64,000 bases of DNA, from positions 3,596,001 to 3,660,000 of the forward strand of contig OZ244148.1 in the NCBI GenBank assembly GCA_965216255.1, given 5' to 3'. The notes beneath the pieces were generated by a model. It did not search any database and had not been told where the DNA came from. It saw nothing but the letters and a program-made list of their open reading frames with translations. Positions 46,992 to 56,079 of the stretch are shown piece by piece. This DNA comes from G965216255 sp965216255. GTDB lineage: Bacteria; Bacteroidota; Rhodothermia; Rhodothermales; Bin80. The translations under genes and the position numbers were made by a program. Each line of letters opens with the position of its first letter. The first letter of the stretch is position 1.

Positions 46992-47483
46992 TCAAGACTG
47001 GTTCAGGGTAGGATGTCGGTAGGTATAGCACAGGCCCATCAGGCCTAGCAAAATCATGGCCCCGGGGGCGAGCGCTGGCGTCGCTCCTGTCAGCGCTTCC
47101 CTTATTAATTCGAGCCCGGCGGCGTCTGGATACATTTCGAGTTCAAACTCGACGTTACCGCGATAGTGAAAGTACAATCCAAGCAGGCCTCCGATCATGA
47201 AGCAACCGGTAAGGCCGCGGAATACAAAGAGCAGCACGCGGCGCCGGTACACGGCATACCCACCTAGAACTAGCAGGCCAGTCGCCAAGAGTATCAGCGG
47301 TGTCCACTGCCAGTAATCCTCCATATGGTTTAAGAGGATAAGTTCGACGCCCATGCCGGTTACGCCAAACAGGAAGAGCAGGAGTATAAATTTTCGTATT
47401 GACTCTACGGATGTTTCTTCGTGCATGCGACTAGGGCGCTCTGGTATTAGACGCCGAAGTATGTCACGGCATTTCATTGGCAT
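46992..47483 (-). CDS. Integral membrane protein of unknown function
   Basis: About 163 residues from the ATG at 47483; another candidate start is 47426 (MHEETSVESIRKF). Four hydrophobic helices: KFILLLFLFGVTGMGVELILL, WTPLILLATGLLVLGGYAVY, LLFVFRGLTGCFMIGGLLGLYF and the C-terminal ALAPGAMILLGLMGLCYTY. The soluble loop NVEFELEMYPDAAGLELIREALTG is a pattern I have seen in unnamed Bacteroidota membrane proteins. Operon with the helix-hairpin-helix gene. Confidence 0.7.
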   Translation of the reverse strand: MPMKCRDILRRLIPERPSRMHEETSVESIRKFILLLFLFGVTGMGVELILLNHMEDYWQWTPLILLATGLLVLGGYAVYRRRVLLFVFRGLTGCFMIGGLLGLYFHYRGNVEFELEMYPDAAGLELIREALTGATPALAPGAMILLGLMGLCYTYRHPTLNQS

Positions 47484-47859
47484 GGAAAGGTAACGCGTGC
47501 GGGCAGCAATTCCACGCGGCTTTGTCACGGGACGGGCGCAGTGGTGTGTGCTTGCTCTGCGTTATCGGAGGGGCAATCTTGTAGGCCCGGCATTCCCAAG
47601 ACCCCGCGGTGCCGTGAAAGCGAAGCGGGGCAGCGTGGTCGCGCAATCTTCTTCGGATGCAAACTGCAGGCGCAACGTTCGATCCCCGGCCAACGGGAGC
47701 AGCGTTATTGCATTCGGCGCTTAAAGTACATCGCCCGGTGGATAGTCGCTCGGTACTGCGCCGCCTGCGTTAATCCAGTTTAATTCTGTAGAAGCGATGC
47801 CCCGTACTTGGCCATTAGTCCGCATCCGCAATGGCGCTATCTATCACCAATTGCCACTG
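47484..47859. other. No gene recognised
   Basis: About 376 bp between the membrane protein and the IS1595 target repeat. It should carry the promoter of the membrane protein/helix-hairpin-helix pair. No ORF with support. Confidence 0.5.
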
Positions 47860-47881
47860 ATACTTTGGGGGCTTATACGTA

Positions 47882-48115
47882 TCAGTTGACATTTGTCGCC
47901 GCACCGGTCTCTTTCCGCTCCTTCGCGGGCCGCATTAGCAGTCTCGCTACCTCGATTACACTAAGTCCCGCATAACGCGGATCCGGGCTTGGCACGTTGC
48001 TGATGCGCTCAAACTCTGCTGGTAGCTTTTCCTTCTTCGTTTTCGTTCCTCCTCCCCGTCTGGTTCTTGTTTCAGTCCGAGTTTCTCGTCTATTGCGTCC
48101 GCCACCTGGCACCAA
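47882..48115 (-). CDS. Short ORF inside the IS1595 element
   Basis: A 77-codon frame with a TTG start. The second half (EFERISNVPSPDPRYAGLSVIEVARLLM) is acidic/amphipathic and reads like protein, while the first half is low-complexity Arg/Thr. It sits downstream of the transposase within the IS ends, where some IS1595 elements carry a passenger ORF. No family recognised. Confidence 0.35.
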   Translation of the reverse strand: MVPGGGRNRRETRTETRTRRGGGTKTKKEKLPAEFERISNVPSPDPRYAGLSVIEVARLLMRPAKERKETGAATNVN

Positions 48116-48127
48116 GCGTGCCAGCCC

Positions 48128-49052
48128 TTACGCTACCAACTCCTTGTACACTAGCCGCCGCCCCACCATGCCAGCCACTATGTGCTGCATTTGAACCTCC
48201 GTGTCCAACGGACGAAGACTGTGCTTGCCGACGAATTGAGCCACATAGCGCTGCAAGTGCTTCCTGTTGACATGGTGGTACGCGCCGTGGTAGGCCCGCT
48301 TTAGCACCGCCCAGAAGGATTAAATACCGTTCGTGTTGGCCATGCCGCTCACGAACTCCGAAACGCTGTACTTGACGGTTTCGTGCTCCACGCCGACCAT
48401 GCCCTTGTAAGCAGTCGCCTCGTCCGTGTAGACTTCCGTACCAACCTCCGTGTGGTCGTAGACAAAACCTTGTAACGTGGCCGCGTCCGTGCTTTCCACA
48501 ACCTTCGCATTGATCTTGCCCGTCTCGCGGTCCTTCATTTCGACCACAGCCGTCTTGTTGCCGGCCCGCGTCCAAGGTTAGCTCGCTTCCACGCGTGCTT
48601 GTTCTTCTCCAGTCCGCCAAAGTAGGCTTCGTCCACCTCGACAGGCCCTTCAATCGCGGCCAGTAGTGGTGCCAAGCCCGTGCGGATACGCTGGAGCATG
48701 AACCAAGCCGTAGCCTGCCCCACGCCCAGGTCGCGGTGCAGCTGCATGCGCCACTGAGACTGGTTATCTCAAGATGAATCGCTCACGCCCAAGTTTTCAA
48801 CGGAAGCGCGGACGATTCCAAGGCCGTGCCGGTCTTGACGCTGAAGTACTTCTTGCAGTCACGGCACCTATACGGCATGGTCTTGTGCTTGCAGGCATAC
48901 GCCCTCGTGCTGCCGCAGCGCAGGCACACCAGTTCGCCGGCCGGCCATACAATTGCCTCAAACCACTTGCGCGCCGCGTCCTCGTCCAGGAACATGTCCG
49001 CCAACTCGACCGGCGTGATTCCCTTCCTGGGTGATTTGTCCGACGAAGCCAA
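48128..49052 (-). pseudogene. IS1595 family transposase, frameshifted
   Basis: Pieces in order: zinc-ribbon N-terminus (VCLRCGSTRAYACKHK, YRCRDCKKYFSVKTGTALE), then QLHRDLGVGQATAWFMLQRIRTG and the catalytic GPVEVDEAYFGGLEKNKH. In another frame follow KDRETGKINAKVVESTDAATL and EVYTDEATAYKGM (second Asp). After a stop, FWAVLKRAYHGAYHHVNRKHL continues to the end LVYKELVA. At least three breaks, so inactive. Confidence 0.88.
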
Positions 49053-49129
49053 GATACCCCGCTTTTGTTTACGCGCTCATACGGGTTGGCCGCAAGACGG
49101 TCTCCACTTAAGCGTATAAGTCCCATACT

Positions 49130-49363
49130 TTGGGCCGGCGAATTTCCACAAAGGCACCCGATCAAGCGTTTAGGCTAGCAACCTTGCTTCCCGTGGTAAT
49201 GCTGACCGCCAGCTGCCAGACTCAACACAAGTCTGACTTAGATGCGGAAACCGTACCGGAATTGCTGAATGTTCAGCGGGTAGCGTATGATCCGTCAGAC
49301 ATCGGGCTGCTTGTCTGGCGCGTTTTGCGGACGGAGACTTTGTCGGCTCGGCCCGTACAGTAG
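49130..49363 (+). pseudogene. Lipoprotein N-terminal fragment
   Basis: The frame reads FRLATLLPVVMLTASCQTQHK, a lipoprotein signal, then SDLDAETVPELLNVQRVAYDPSDIGLLVWRVLRT and a TAG. The style resembles the N-terminus of the 6-bladed beta-propeller lipoprotein at 50342, and this may be the start of a lost paralogue. Its upstream side is taken by the IS1595 insertion. Confidence 0.45.
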
Positions 49364-49423
49364 TACTGGAAGGTGACCCTGTAATTCTCAAATATTCATG
49401 AGCGGCATTCTACAGATACAGGA

Positions 49424-49810
49424 ATGCCTGAGGACCAGCAGCAGTACGTGACCCGTTTGTAAAAGGCCTATCGGCAGCCGGCGCACGAGAAGGTGAAGGC
49501 CGCGCTGGAGGTCAACCACGAGGAGCTCACGGGCACTCATCCCGAGGCGCCAGGAGCCTGCAAATCGACACTGACGCTGCACAGGCTGGGACTGGCTGAC
49601 GAGCTGGGACACAGCCAGTGGACCAATAACGAGATGAAGAGCGTCAACAACTGGATTCAGCACAATACGCGCAATGTGAAACACGGGACAAACTCGTATC
49701 ACGTGCACTGCTACGTGGCGATGGCAATGGTGGAGTCAGAGAAAAGGCTGAAGCGTATCCCTCATGCAGAGCATCACCCGAGGCTTCGGGCAGCCCTGCA
49801 GCAAAATATG
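49424..49810 (+). pseudogene. IS256 family transposase, C-terminal remnant
   Basis: Reads MPEDQQQYVTRL, in-frame TAA, then KAYRQPAHEKVKAALEV, STLTLHRLGLADELGHSQ, the helix around NNEMKSVNNWIQHNTRNV (homologues have NxxES, the catalytic Glu region; here degraded) and KRLKRIPHAEHHPRLRAALQ. It belongs to a different IS256 branch from the intact element at 25644. Only the last third remains. Confidence 0.75.
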
Positions 49811-50341
49811 TACAGAGCAACACATCATCCAATCACTTGTGCCCGCCGCCCGTCAACTAACTTTGGTGTAACCACTGCCATGCGACCGGTGCTGCAGAGG
49901 TATCGCTCGCCGAATTGGAAACGGGTGTCTGCATGCAAAAGGCTGCGGATGGTCTCTGCGCCAAGCTGAGCGCCTACCCGGCTGCACGTAGCTGGGCAGT
50001 TAGCTGGCTTCCGGAGTACCTGGATCACGCTATTGGGCAATCGCCGGCGCTCCCTTCTTTTCGGGAACAGAGCGACTGGAACGAGGCGCCCCCCCCTTTT
50101 CTCGCCAATGCCCGCAATCCGGGTCACTATGGCGGCGTATTGGCTGCCCGGTTTCAGGCAGGTCTCGTTCTTCCGGCGTCGCCTGGTCCTATTGCGGCGG
50201 GCGCGGCATGCGGCAGGTCGCCTGGAGACACTCATTGGGTGTGCGTGGAATCCACTCTGGACTGAGCGTTCTTCGGCTGCCGGCGATTAGGTGCTTGCAA
50301 GGCGTGCGGGGTATCTACAGGACACCAGCGAGAAAGCAACA
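49811..50341. other. No gene recognised
   Basis: About 530 bp between the IS256 remnant and the propeller lipoprotein. Frames are open on both strands but without family resemblance. Possibly decayed IS or host sequence. Confidence 0.45.
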
Positions 50342-51523
50342 ATGCCACAAGCAGGCCGATTCTCCTTTACCCGAAACGTCGTCCAAACCCTTCAGCAGAC
50401 CCATAGTCGATTGTGCCAGGCTGTTGCCGCTGCACTTTGTCTCGTGGTCTCCGCCTGCTCGACGGATTCCGGCCAGGTATCCAGCACAGTTGGTGCACCG
50501 GTGATCAAGCTCGAAAGGATTCTTTCCATTGGCGACGAGGACGATTCAGACGGCATCATCTTCGGAAGCATCTTCGATCTCGTCGCAGTCGACGGGACTG
50601 GCCGCATCTTTGTCGGCGACAGGCAGGACCCCAAGATTTGTGCCTTTACTGCGGAGGGCGAGCTCATAGCAACCATCGGCTCAAAAGGCGAAGGCCCCGG
50701 CGAATTCAACAGATTGTCAGAGATCAACATAGGGCGCGGAGACACGCTGTACGCGTTTGACATCACCCTTGCCAGAATTTCCGTCTTCGACCCGGCATCC
50801 TACGACTTCGCCTACGCTATTACCATTTCAGAGGACCCAGCCGGCAACTCACCCAGTGAATTCACGGGCGTACTGGATGCCGGAATTATTGTGACCTATG
50901 ATGAGCCACCCGTTCCCGGCACGGGATATGAGGAACGATTCATGTCTGCTAGGCTCGTTTCCTGGGCCGGGAATGTGAGGGAAGAGCCTTTGGCTCAGGT
51001 GCCTTCCTCCGAATGGATGGGCGTAATGTCAAGTAACACACTCTCGTTCTCCAGGAAACCCTACGCGCGCGCCCCGATCTTTCGCCTGGGTCCGGAAGGC
51101 CATATCTACTCAGGCTCTAGCGGGGCACTCGACATAGCCATTTCCACAGCTGGCGGTGCGCTGCTCGGAAATATCGCGCATCCAATGGAAGCTTTATCGA
51201 TAACGCAGGGCGAAATGGACGAGTATCTGGAAAACTTCTCGGAAGACATGGCCAGCCGCATGCGTCGAGCCGACCTCCACAAGACCAAGCCTGCGTACTC
51301 TACATTCAGGGTCGACGACGAAGGCAGGACGTGGGTCAGACCCACGATTGCAGACCCGGAAGCCAGCACCTCCATGTGGCTGGTGCTGGACACCGATAGC
51401 CGGGTAGTGGGTCAAACGATAGTGCCATCTTCCGTGCATTTGCAGGTGATTAGCCGAAGGAAAGCCTACGCCGTAGACACCTCGGAAGGCGTCGCGTTGG
51501 CAGTCTACGAGATCCGGGGTTGA
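50342..51523 (+). CDS. 6-bladed beta-propeller lipoprotein
   Basis: 393 residues from the ATG at 50342. A lipoprotein signal (VAAALCLVVSACS) is followed by repeated blade strands: IFDLVAVDGTGRIFVGDRQDPKICAFTAEGELIATIGSKGEGPGEF, which is the NHL/6-bladed hallmark, then LYAFDITLARISVFDP and FRLGPEGHIYSGSSGALDIAI. Such proteins are frequent in Bacteroidota as outer-surface lipoproteins of unknown ligand. Intact although surrounded by IS and helicase debris. Confidence 0.85.
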   Translation: MPQAGRFSFTRNVVQTLQQTHSRLCQAVAAALCLVVSACSTDSGQVSSTVGAPVIKLERILSIGDEDDSDGIIFGSIFDLVAVDGTGRIFVGDRQDPKICAFTAEGELIATIGSKGEGPGEFNRLSEINIGRGDTLYAFDITLARISVFDPASYDFAYAITISEDPAGNSPSEFTGVLDAGIIVTYDEPPVPGTGYEERFMSARLVSWAGNVREEPLAQVPSSEWMGVMSSNTLSFSRKPYARAPIFRLGPEGHIYSGSSGALDIAISTAGGALLGNIAHPMEALSITQGEMDEYLENFSEDMASRMRRADLHKTKPAYSTFRVDDEGRTWVRPTIADPEASTSMWLVLDTDSRVVGQTIVPSSVHLQVISRRKAYAVDTSEGVALAVYEIRG

Positions 51524-51949
51524 TCGCCTGGGACCGGGACTGCACCGGAGCTGCGCGGTTGTGCAGGCGAGCGTGCAGAGCCGAACGCCTCCCTGCGACC
51601 GGAAATGGACACGTCTGGCTCGGGCATGCCGTGTACCCAAGCGGCCAGCCGCTACTGGCGCGGCTGGCCCTGTTTCCTGGGGGTTCTACATGGCGTCCTC
51701 ATAAGTAAAATATAAACATGTAATTACATATCCTCATTCCTCTTCGGGCACTACAAAAGCGTGCAACAAGTTACGCGGCGCGTGGTCCGTGAAGCCGGTT
51801 TGGCGCAACAGGAATTGCACGTGTAGACGTGCGGCTGCTGGCGTACTCCACGCCGCACGGCATAGTGCCCTTGCCGCCTTACGGCACAGGCGTTCGGCGG
51901 CGCGCCCAGTGCAATGGCCCCCCGCAATGCCAGCCCATGCCGCTACGTG
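51524..51949. other. No gene recognised
   Basis: About 425 bp with a short AT-rich stretch at 51700-51735. On the minus strand 51734-51949 stays open from the DUF3427 fragment and ends LLRQTGFTDHAPRNLLHAFVVPEEE; it may be the tail of that protein. Confidence 0.4.
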
Positions 51950-52115
51950 GGTCTGCCGCTGAAAGTCGGCAGGAATGGGCGTACGGACACGCCAAAGGAT
52001 GCTCATCAACTGCTCTCCCTCGTGGCTCACGTACTTGAGTGGTCCGAGAAATACGTAGGGCGCGGTTGATCCGTTATCGTTCTTGCGGGTCTGGCGCACG
52101 AACAACGAACGTACG
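51950..52115 (-). pseudogene. DUF3427 (helicase C-terminal) remnant
   Basis: The minus strand reads SLFVRQTRKNDNGSTAPYVF, then LGPLKYVSHEGEQLMSILWRV and RTPIPADFQR. This is the characteristic C-terminal module of DUF3427 proteins, many of which are DEAD/DEAH helicases linked to defence or mobile islands. Neither the helicase domains nor an upstream continuation are recognisable, so only this tail survives. Confidence 0.7.
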
Positions 52116-53075
52116 TTCGCTTGTTGTCGAGGCGCGGTGGCGAAGCGGCTGCGTGCTCGATCCCATATCCGCGGTCCGGGCCTCCGACTACCGTGCGGCA
52201 AGGGCCAGTGAGCGAACGCAAGGCGCCTTTGTGCCCCCGCAGAACCTATAGGCGCGCCCGGACAGCATTTGTGGATGTGTCGGTAGATTCCGAGCCGACA
52301 CTTCTTGGGCACAACCGTCATCCGAGTCTGCTCATGTTGCGCCTTGTGGCAGAAGCGTGGATCCACGCGGGCCTTTTTATGGCGACGGACCTTCCGGTAC
52401 AATGGCAGAAGGTTCTGTCGCGTGCCTGCCAGACTTTCCTGTAGAATTACCGCTGCCCTGCCCAAGAGGCAATGCCGGAAACTGTAGCGCCCGCAGCAGC
52501 TTCCCGAATCATAGCGATGCGCGTCCAGCTTTTGGCGACGTCCGCCTTTTGTTTCCTGGTGTTGTAGTGTCCTTGGCGCCACGCGCAGGGCCTGGATTCT
52601 GAGCGCGTGCCTCCAGTATGGAGCCCGTCCGCTCAGCATCCTCTTCCGCGCAGCAGGTAAGGGCCGGGACCGAGGCGCTCCCTCGTGCGCGTGTTCCCCG
52701 GGCCGGCTTCCGACGGACAAACATCCTAGTTTCATGCGCCGTATTGCGCGGCAGGCGATGATGCACACGCAGATGCGCCGCGACCGAACGGGATGCCGGG
52801 AACTGTTCTGAAGACCTCCTCCTCAGCGCTCTGGAAAGCCATTTCCACCCGGGTCGATTGCGTTGTGCGGACGATGCAGCGTTGCCTCGAAGGAGCCAGC
52901 CCTTGCCGCCGCCAGAACATCTGCACCTGGGCGCGCCGCCGGATGGCCCAACGCTTGGTGCCGCAGCCTGAGGCCGAGCTGCCGGCAATCTTGTCCGGTT
53001 CGTAGCGGAGGCGCCACATCCCGCGCAGGTGATATCCGTACAGCAAACCAACCTGCCGTACAGCCAACAGTGCAG
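52116..53075. other. No gene recognised upstream of the mobilisation cassette
   Basis: 960 bp, GC-rich, long frames open on both strands because stops are rare in GC-rich DNA. No recognisable protein. It may contain the origin of transfer and promoter of the mobilisation genes, but no nick motif could be identified by eye. Confidence 0.4.
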
Positions 53076-53411
53076 ATGCCATCCCAGCGGGTAAAGGACC
53101 CTGATCTCCTCGCGCAGAGCACGGCAAACCCTGACAAGCGAACGCGTCGAATCGCCGTATGCCTGAGCTCCGAGGAGCGCGAAATACTCCTCCGGTGCGC
53201 CGCGGCCCGGGGCATGAAACTCGCACCGTATCTCCGCGCCGCAGGGCTCGGTATGCGCACGCATACTTGTGCCTATACGGAGCTGGCCCGCGAGGTACTT
53301 GCCATCGGACATGCCGTTATTCAGGCTACGCCAGAGACGGGTGCGGACCGCGAGCGGCTGCTCTTTCTCGTGCGCCCCGTGTTAAGTCGAATCAAGGATC
53401 ACCTGCCGTGA
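53076..53411 (+). CDS. MobC-like relaxosome accessory protein
   Basis: About 111 residues from the ATG at 53076. The ribbon-helix-helix DNA-binding segment RRIAVCLSSEEREILLRCAAARGMKLAPYLRAAGLG is the MobC/MbeC pattern, followed by helices to RLLFLVRPVLSRIKDHLP. MobC-type proteins bind the origin of transfer and help the relaxase. Its TGA overlaps the relaxase GTG start. The longer upstream frame is not protein-like. Confidence 0.82.
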   Translation: MPSQRVKDPDLLAQSTANPDKRTRRIAVCLSSEEREILLRCAAARGMKLAPYLRAAGLGMRTHTCAYTELAREVLAIGHAVIQATPETGADRERLLFLVRPVLSRIKDHLP

Positions 53412-54427
53412 TCGCCAATTTGAACAAGTGCCGCAGCTTTCGGGAGCTGGCCAATTACCTGGAGCGCCCCAAGCCGGGGCGCGAAGACAAGGTGCGCGTC
53501 GGCTGGATCGAAGGCCGCGGGCTCGTCCAGGCAGAAAGCCTGCAGGAAGCGGCGCGAGAGATGCGTATCGTTGCCAGTGGAAACCACCTTGTCCAAAGCC
53601 CCGTCCTGCATGTTTCCATATCCTGGGCACCGGACGATGATCCGACGCGCAAGGAGATGCAGGATGTCGCCGACGGGCTGCTGGCCACGCTGGGCATGAA
53701 GGAGCATCAGGCCATCTATGTCGCCCACGGCGATGAGGCCTGTGCCCATCTGCACGTTATGGCCAATCGTGTACATCCTTCGACGAGAGCGGCCGCGAAT
53801 CTGTACCGGTCCTGGTATCCGACAGAGAAGTACCTGCGCCATGCGGAGCGCCGCATGGGCTTTCGCGAAGTGCCGGGGCAGCTTTACCGGCTGGAGGGGC
53901 AGCGCAGGCCGGACCGAAGCCAGTCGCTCTCCAAGGGCGCCTACAAGGGAATCGTCCGCGATGGCGCGGTGCCGTTTCAGATGCTGGTGCGCCGCGCCGC
54001 GGGTAATGATTTCGAGCGGGCAAAGAGCTGGGACGATCTCACGCGCAGGTTGCGGGGCCGTGGTCTTGGCCTGGAGGCGCGCAAAAAGGGACTCGTGGTG
54101 ACAGACGGCCAGGAATACGCCAAGAGCAGCAGCGTCATGCCCGGCGTTTCGGCCCGAAAGCTTGCCGATAGATTCGGCGAAACGTTCGAGGAGTTCACGC
54201 GCCGCGTGCGCGCCCCGGTGCTCGAACTTAAGCGTGCTCACGAGGCCAGGCTGGAGCGTGGACACACCGAAGGGCCGCTCTCGGAGGGGGACTACATGCT
54301 CGCGCGGGACTACTTGCGCCTGAAGGCCGAGGGACGCGGCCCCGAAATACGCCGGACGCTCGGCGAGGCGGCCTACGATTCGCTTTCCCGATTGGCCATA
54401 CGCAGCGCACGCGGACGTGAGCGATAA
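53408..54427 (+). CDS. Relaxase/mobilisation nuclease
   Basis: 339 residues from a GTG at 53408 that overlaps the MobC stop (GTGA); the longer upstream frame reads the MobC gene out of frame. N-terminus VIANLNKCRSFRELANYLERP carries the candidate catalytic Tyr of the relaxase superfamily. LHVSISWAPDDDPT is motif II. YVAHGDEACAHLHVMANRVHP is motif III with the HxD...HxH metal site. The protein nicks DNA at an origin of transfer and leads it through a helper's conjugation pore. No type IV secretion genes are present, so this is a mobilisable, not self-transmissible, cassette. Confidence 0.9.
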   Translation: MIANLNKCRSFRELANYLERPKPGREDKVRVGWIEGRGLVQAESLQEAAREMRIVASGNHLVQSPVLHVSISWAPDDDPTRKEMQDVADGLLATLGMKEHQAIYVAHGDEACAHLHVMANRVHPSTRAAANLYRSWYPTEKYLRHAERRMGFREVPGQLYRLEGQRRPDRSQSLSKGAYKGIVRDGAVPFQMLVRRAAGNDFERAKSWDDLTRRLRGRGLGLEARKKGLVVTDGQEYAKSSSVMPGVSARKLADRFGETFEEFTRRVRAPVLELKRAHEARLERGHTEGPLSEGDYMLARDYLRLKAEGRGPEIRRTLGEAAYDSLSRLAIRSARGRER

Positions 54428-54803
54428 AGCCGAAACTCCGTTCCGGGCGCGCCTTGCCGAAGCGGAGGCGGCAGAGGCGCGTCGGCACATCGACCCCCTC
54501 CTGAGGGAGCTCAAAGACGCGGCGCACTCGATAAGGGCGAGCGCACGCGCTGCGGAGCGCGCCGCGTGCGAGGCCAGGCGCGGAGGCTGGCAGCGCTCGC
54601 TGACCATGTTTGCGCTTGGGGCCCTGCTTATGGCCTCGGCGCTTTCGCTGGTACCGGAACGCTGGAAGCTATCTCCTTCGGCGCGCAGGCACCAGTACCT
54701 GGGTCAGCGCCTGGAGCATGTATGGACAGCGCTCGAGCCGGAAAGAAAGGAGGAACTGCGCGCGCTACTAGGCCTTGCGAGCCAGGCCGGGCCGCAAGAA
54801 TAG
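54417..54803 (+). CDS. Mobilisation-linked membrane ORF
   Basis: 128 residues from a GTG overlapping the relaxase stop by 11 bp. A long charged helix (ARLAEAEAAEARRHIDPLLRELKDAAHSIRAS) comes first, then one membrane segment (LTMFALGALLMASALSLV) and an amphipathic tail. The layout resembles small MbeB/MobB-like partners of relaxases. No sequence family recognised; the link is by operon position. Confidence 0.7.
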   Translation: MSDKAETPFRARLAEAEAAEARRHIDPLLRELKDAAHSIRASARAAERAACEARRGGWQRSLTMFALGALLMASALSLVPERWKLSPSARRHQYLGQRLEHVWTALEPERKEELRALLGLASQAGPQE

Positions 54804-54915
54804 GCGCGAAGCTAGGTGCGCGGCCGAAGTAAGCCGGCGAAGGCCTGTCGCGGAGAGGCATCTCTGGCGGCAGCGCGTTGCCGCGCAGGGACAGGGCAGG
54901 GGCGACCAGCCCCTC

Positions 54916-55797
54916 TCAGCTGCAGCGCACCTCCGCAAGGGGCGCACACGCTCTAGCCACGGCCGCTATCACCCCCAGTGCATCCCGGCTCCCACCCGCC
55001 TCGCCCTTCTCGAAATCCCCTTCGTCTTTCGCCATCTCGTTGGTCACATGCGCGAAGCATACGACAGGCTTGCCGCGCGCCTCGGCAAACGCGTACAGCG
55101 CTGCCGCCTCCATCTCGACAGCCAGCACACCCAAGTCCCGCGCCCGAGCTATGGCCTGCTCGGTCTCGCGAAACGGTGCATCCGTGGTCCAGCTACCCCC
55201 GCGGTATACCCGCACCGGCAGCGACGAAAGTACGCCTGCCAACCTGGTGCTCAGCGCCGGGTTGAGGTAGCTGTAGTCCGATGCAGGCATATAGTGGTAG
55301 CTGCATCCTTCGTCGCGCAGCGCGTGCTCAATGAGCACGAAATAGGGAAGCTTGTCTCGAGGCACGATCTGACCGGCCGATGTCATGCTGATAAGAAGCC
55401 GGCATCCTGAGACAAAAACCTGTTCGGCTACCAGCACGGCAAACGAGGCCCCCACCGCGCACCCGATGATACCGAAGCGTGCTCCCCCGTAATCAAAGTC
55501 GTAAAGCTGCGTGTGGTAGCAGGCCCAGAGGTGATTGCGGCGTGCCTGTCCGGAAGCCTTGAGGTGGCGCACAATGTCGCCGTCCGGGTCAAGAATGCAG
55601 ACTGCGGGTACCTCTCCTTCGACAATCTCTCGCTGCCGACGGGCTTCGCGAAGCAGGTTTTCCGGATGAAAGGCCGACGGTTGGTCGAAGGCCTTGTGCC
55701 TCAAAATAGGGGGTTGTTCGCTTTTTTCGGCGTCCACTGCTGCTCTGTGGTGTGATATCTCTCCTGTGGCCGGATAACCTAGCCAAGCGCCCTTCAA
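54916..55797 (-). CDS. Nucleoside phosphorylase (PNP/UDP family)
   Basis: Up to 293 residues. The core starts near SEQPPILRHKAFDQPSAFHPENLLREARRQ, so a GTG at 55737 is a likely start; upstream residues look unlike the family. Motifs: VCILDPDGDIV, GIIGCAVGASFAVLVAEQVF with the phosphate-binding Gly loop, SYLNPALS, GGSWTTDAPFRET and VLAVEMEAAALYAFAEARG, whose VEMEAA glutamate binds ribose. It cleaves nucleosides with phosphate for salvage. Intact, lying between the mobilisation cassette and the IS21 remnant. Confidence 0.88.
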   Translation of the reverse strand: MKGAWLGYPATGEISHHRAAVDAEKSEQPPILRHKAFDQPSAFHPENLLREARRQREIVEGEVPAVCILDPDGDIVRHLKASGQARRNHLWACYHTQLYDFDYGGARFGIIGCAVGASFAVLVAEQVFVSGCRLLISMTSAGQIVPRDKLPYFVLIEHALRDEGCSYHYMPASDYSYLNPALSTRLAGVLSSLPVRVYRGGSWTTDAPFRETEQAIARARDLGVLAVEMEAAALYAFAEARGKPVVCFAHVTNEMAKDEGDFEKGEAGGSRDALGVIAAVARACAPLAEVRCS

Positions 55798-56079
55798 CAG
55801 AGTGATAGCACTTGGGTTTTACGGATTTGGGCAGGATCGAGCTAGCACACTTGACCTTCGCCCAAGTTCAACATTCCGTATTATAAATAGCATATTTACC
55901 TATGGTTATAAGGAAACTCCTGTCTTTTATTGTACTACAGACGGCCTCATAGTGTATTTCATTGCCTTCCTGCATATCCCGATGAATTTGAACACTCATT
56001 CCGATTGATCGTGAACACTTGGTTGGGGTCTGAAGGTGCTGGGTTTATGGTGTATGGCTAGTGTATGGAATGAACGATG
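55798..56079. other. AT-rich spacer with IS21-type end
   Basis: 282 bp, clearly lower in GC than its surroundings. Around 55988-56025 GAACACTCATTCCGATTGAT followed by a second GAACACTT resembles the repeated end sequences of IS21 elements and lies just beyond the istB stop. Confidence 0.5.

Larger units (their letters stand above)
47868..49124 (-). mobile_element. IS1595 family element, inactive
   Basis: 1,257 bp with inverted repeats GGGGCTTATACG (47868) and GGGACTTATACG (reverse strand from 49124) and a perfect 8-bp duplication ATACTTTG (47860-47867 and 49125-49132). The clean duplication shows a recent insertion although the transposase is already broken. Confidence 0.9.

Noticed and set aside
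51734..52768. 344-codon minus-strand frame as a single gene
   Set aside because: Only the DUF3427 segment around 51950-52115 is recognisable; the remainder has the Arg/Ala/His-rich composition of GC-rich chance frames.
53399..54607. 402-codon minus-strand frame opposite the relaxase
   Set aside because: It is a shadow of the relaxase and MobC genes, whose motifs and coupled starts are clear on the plus strand.
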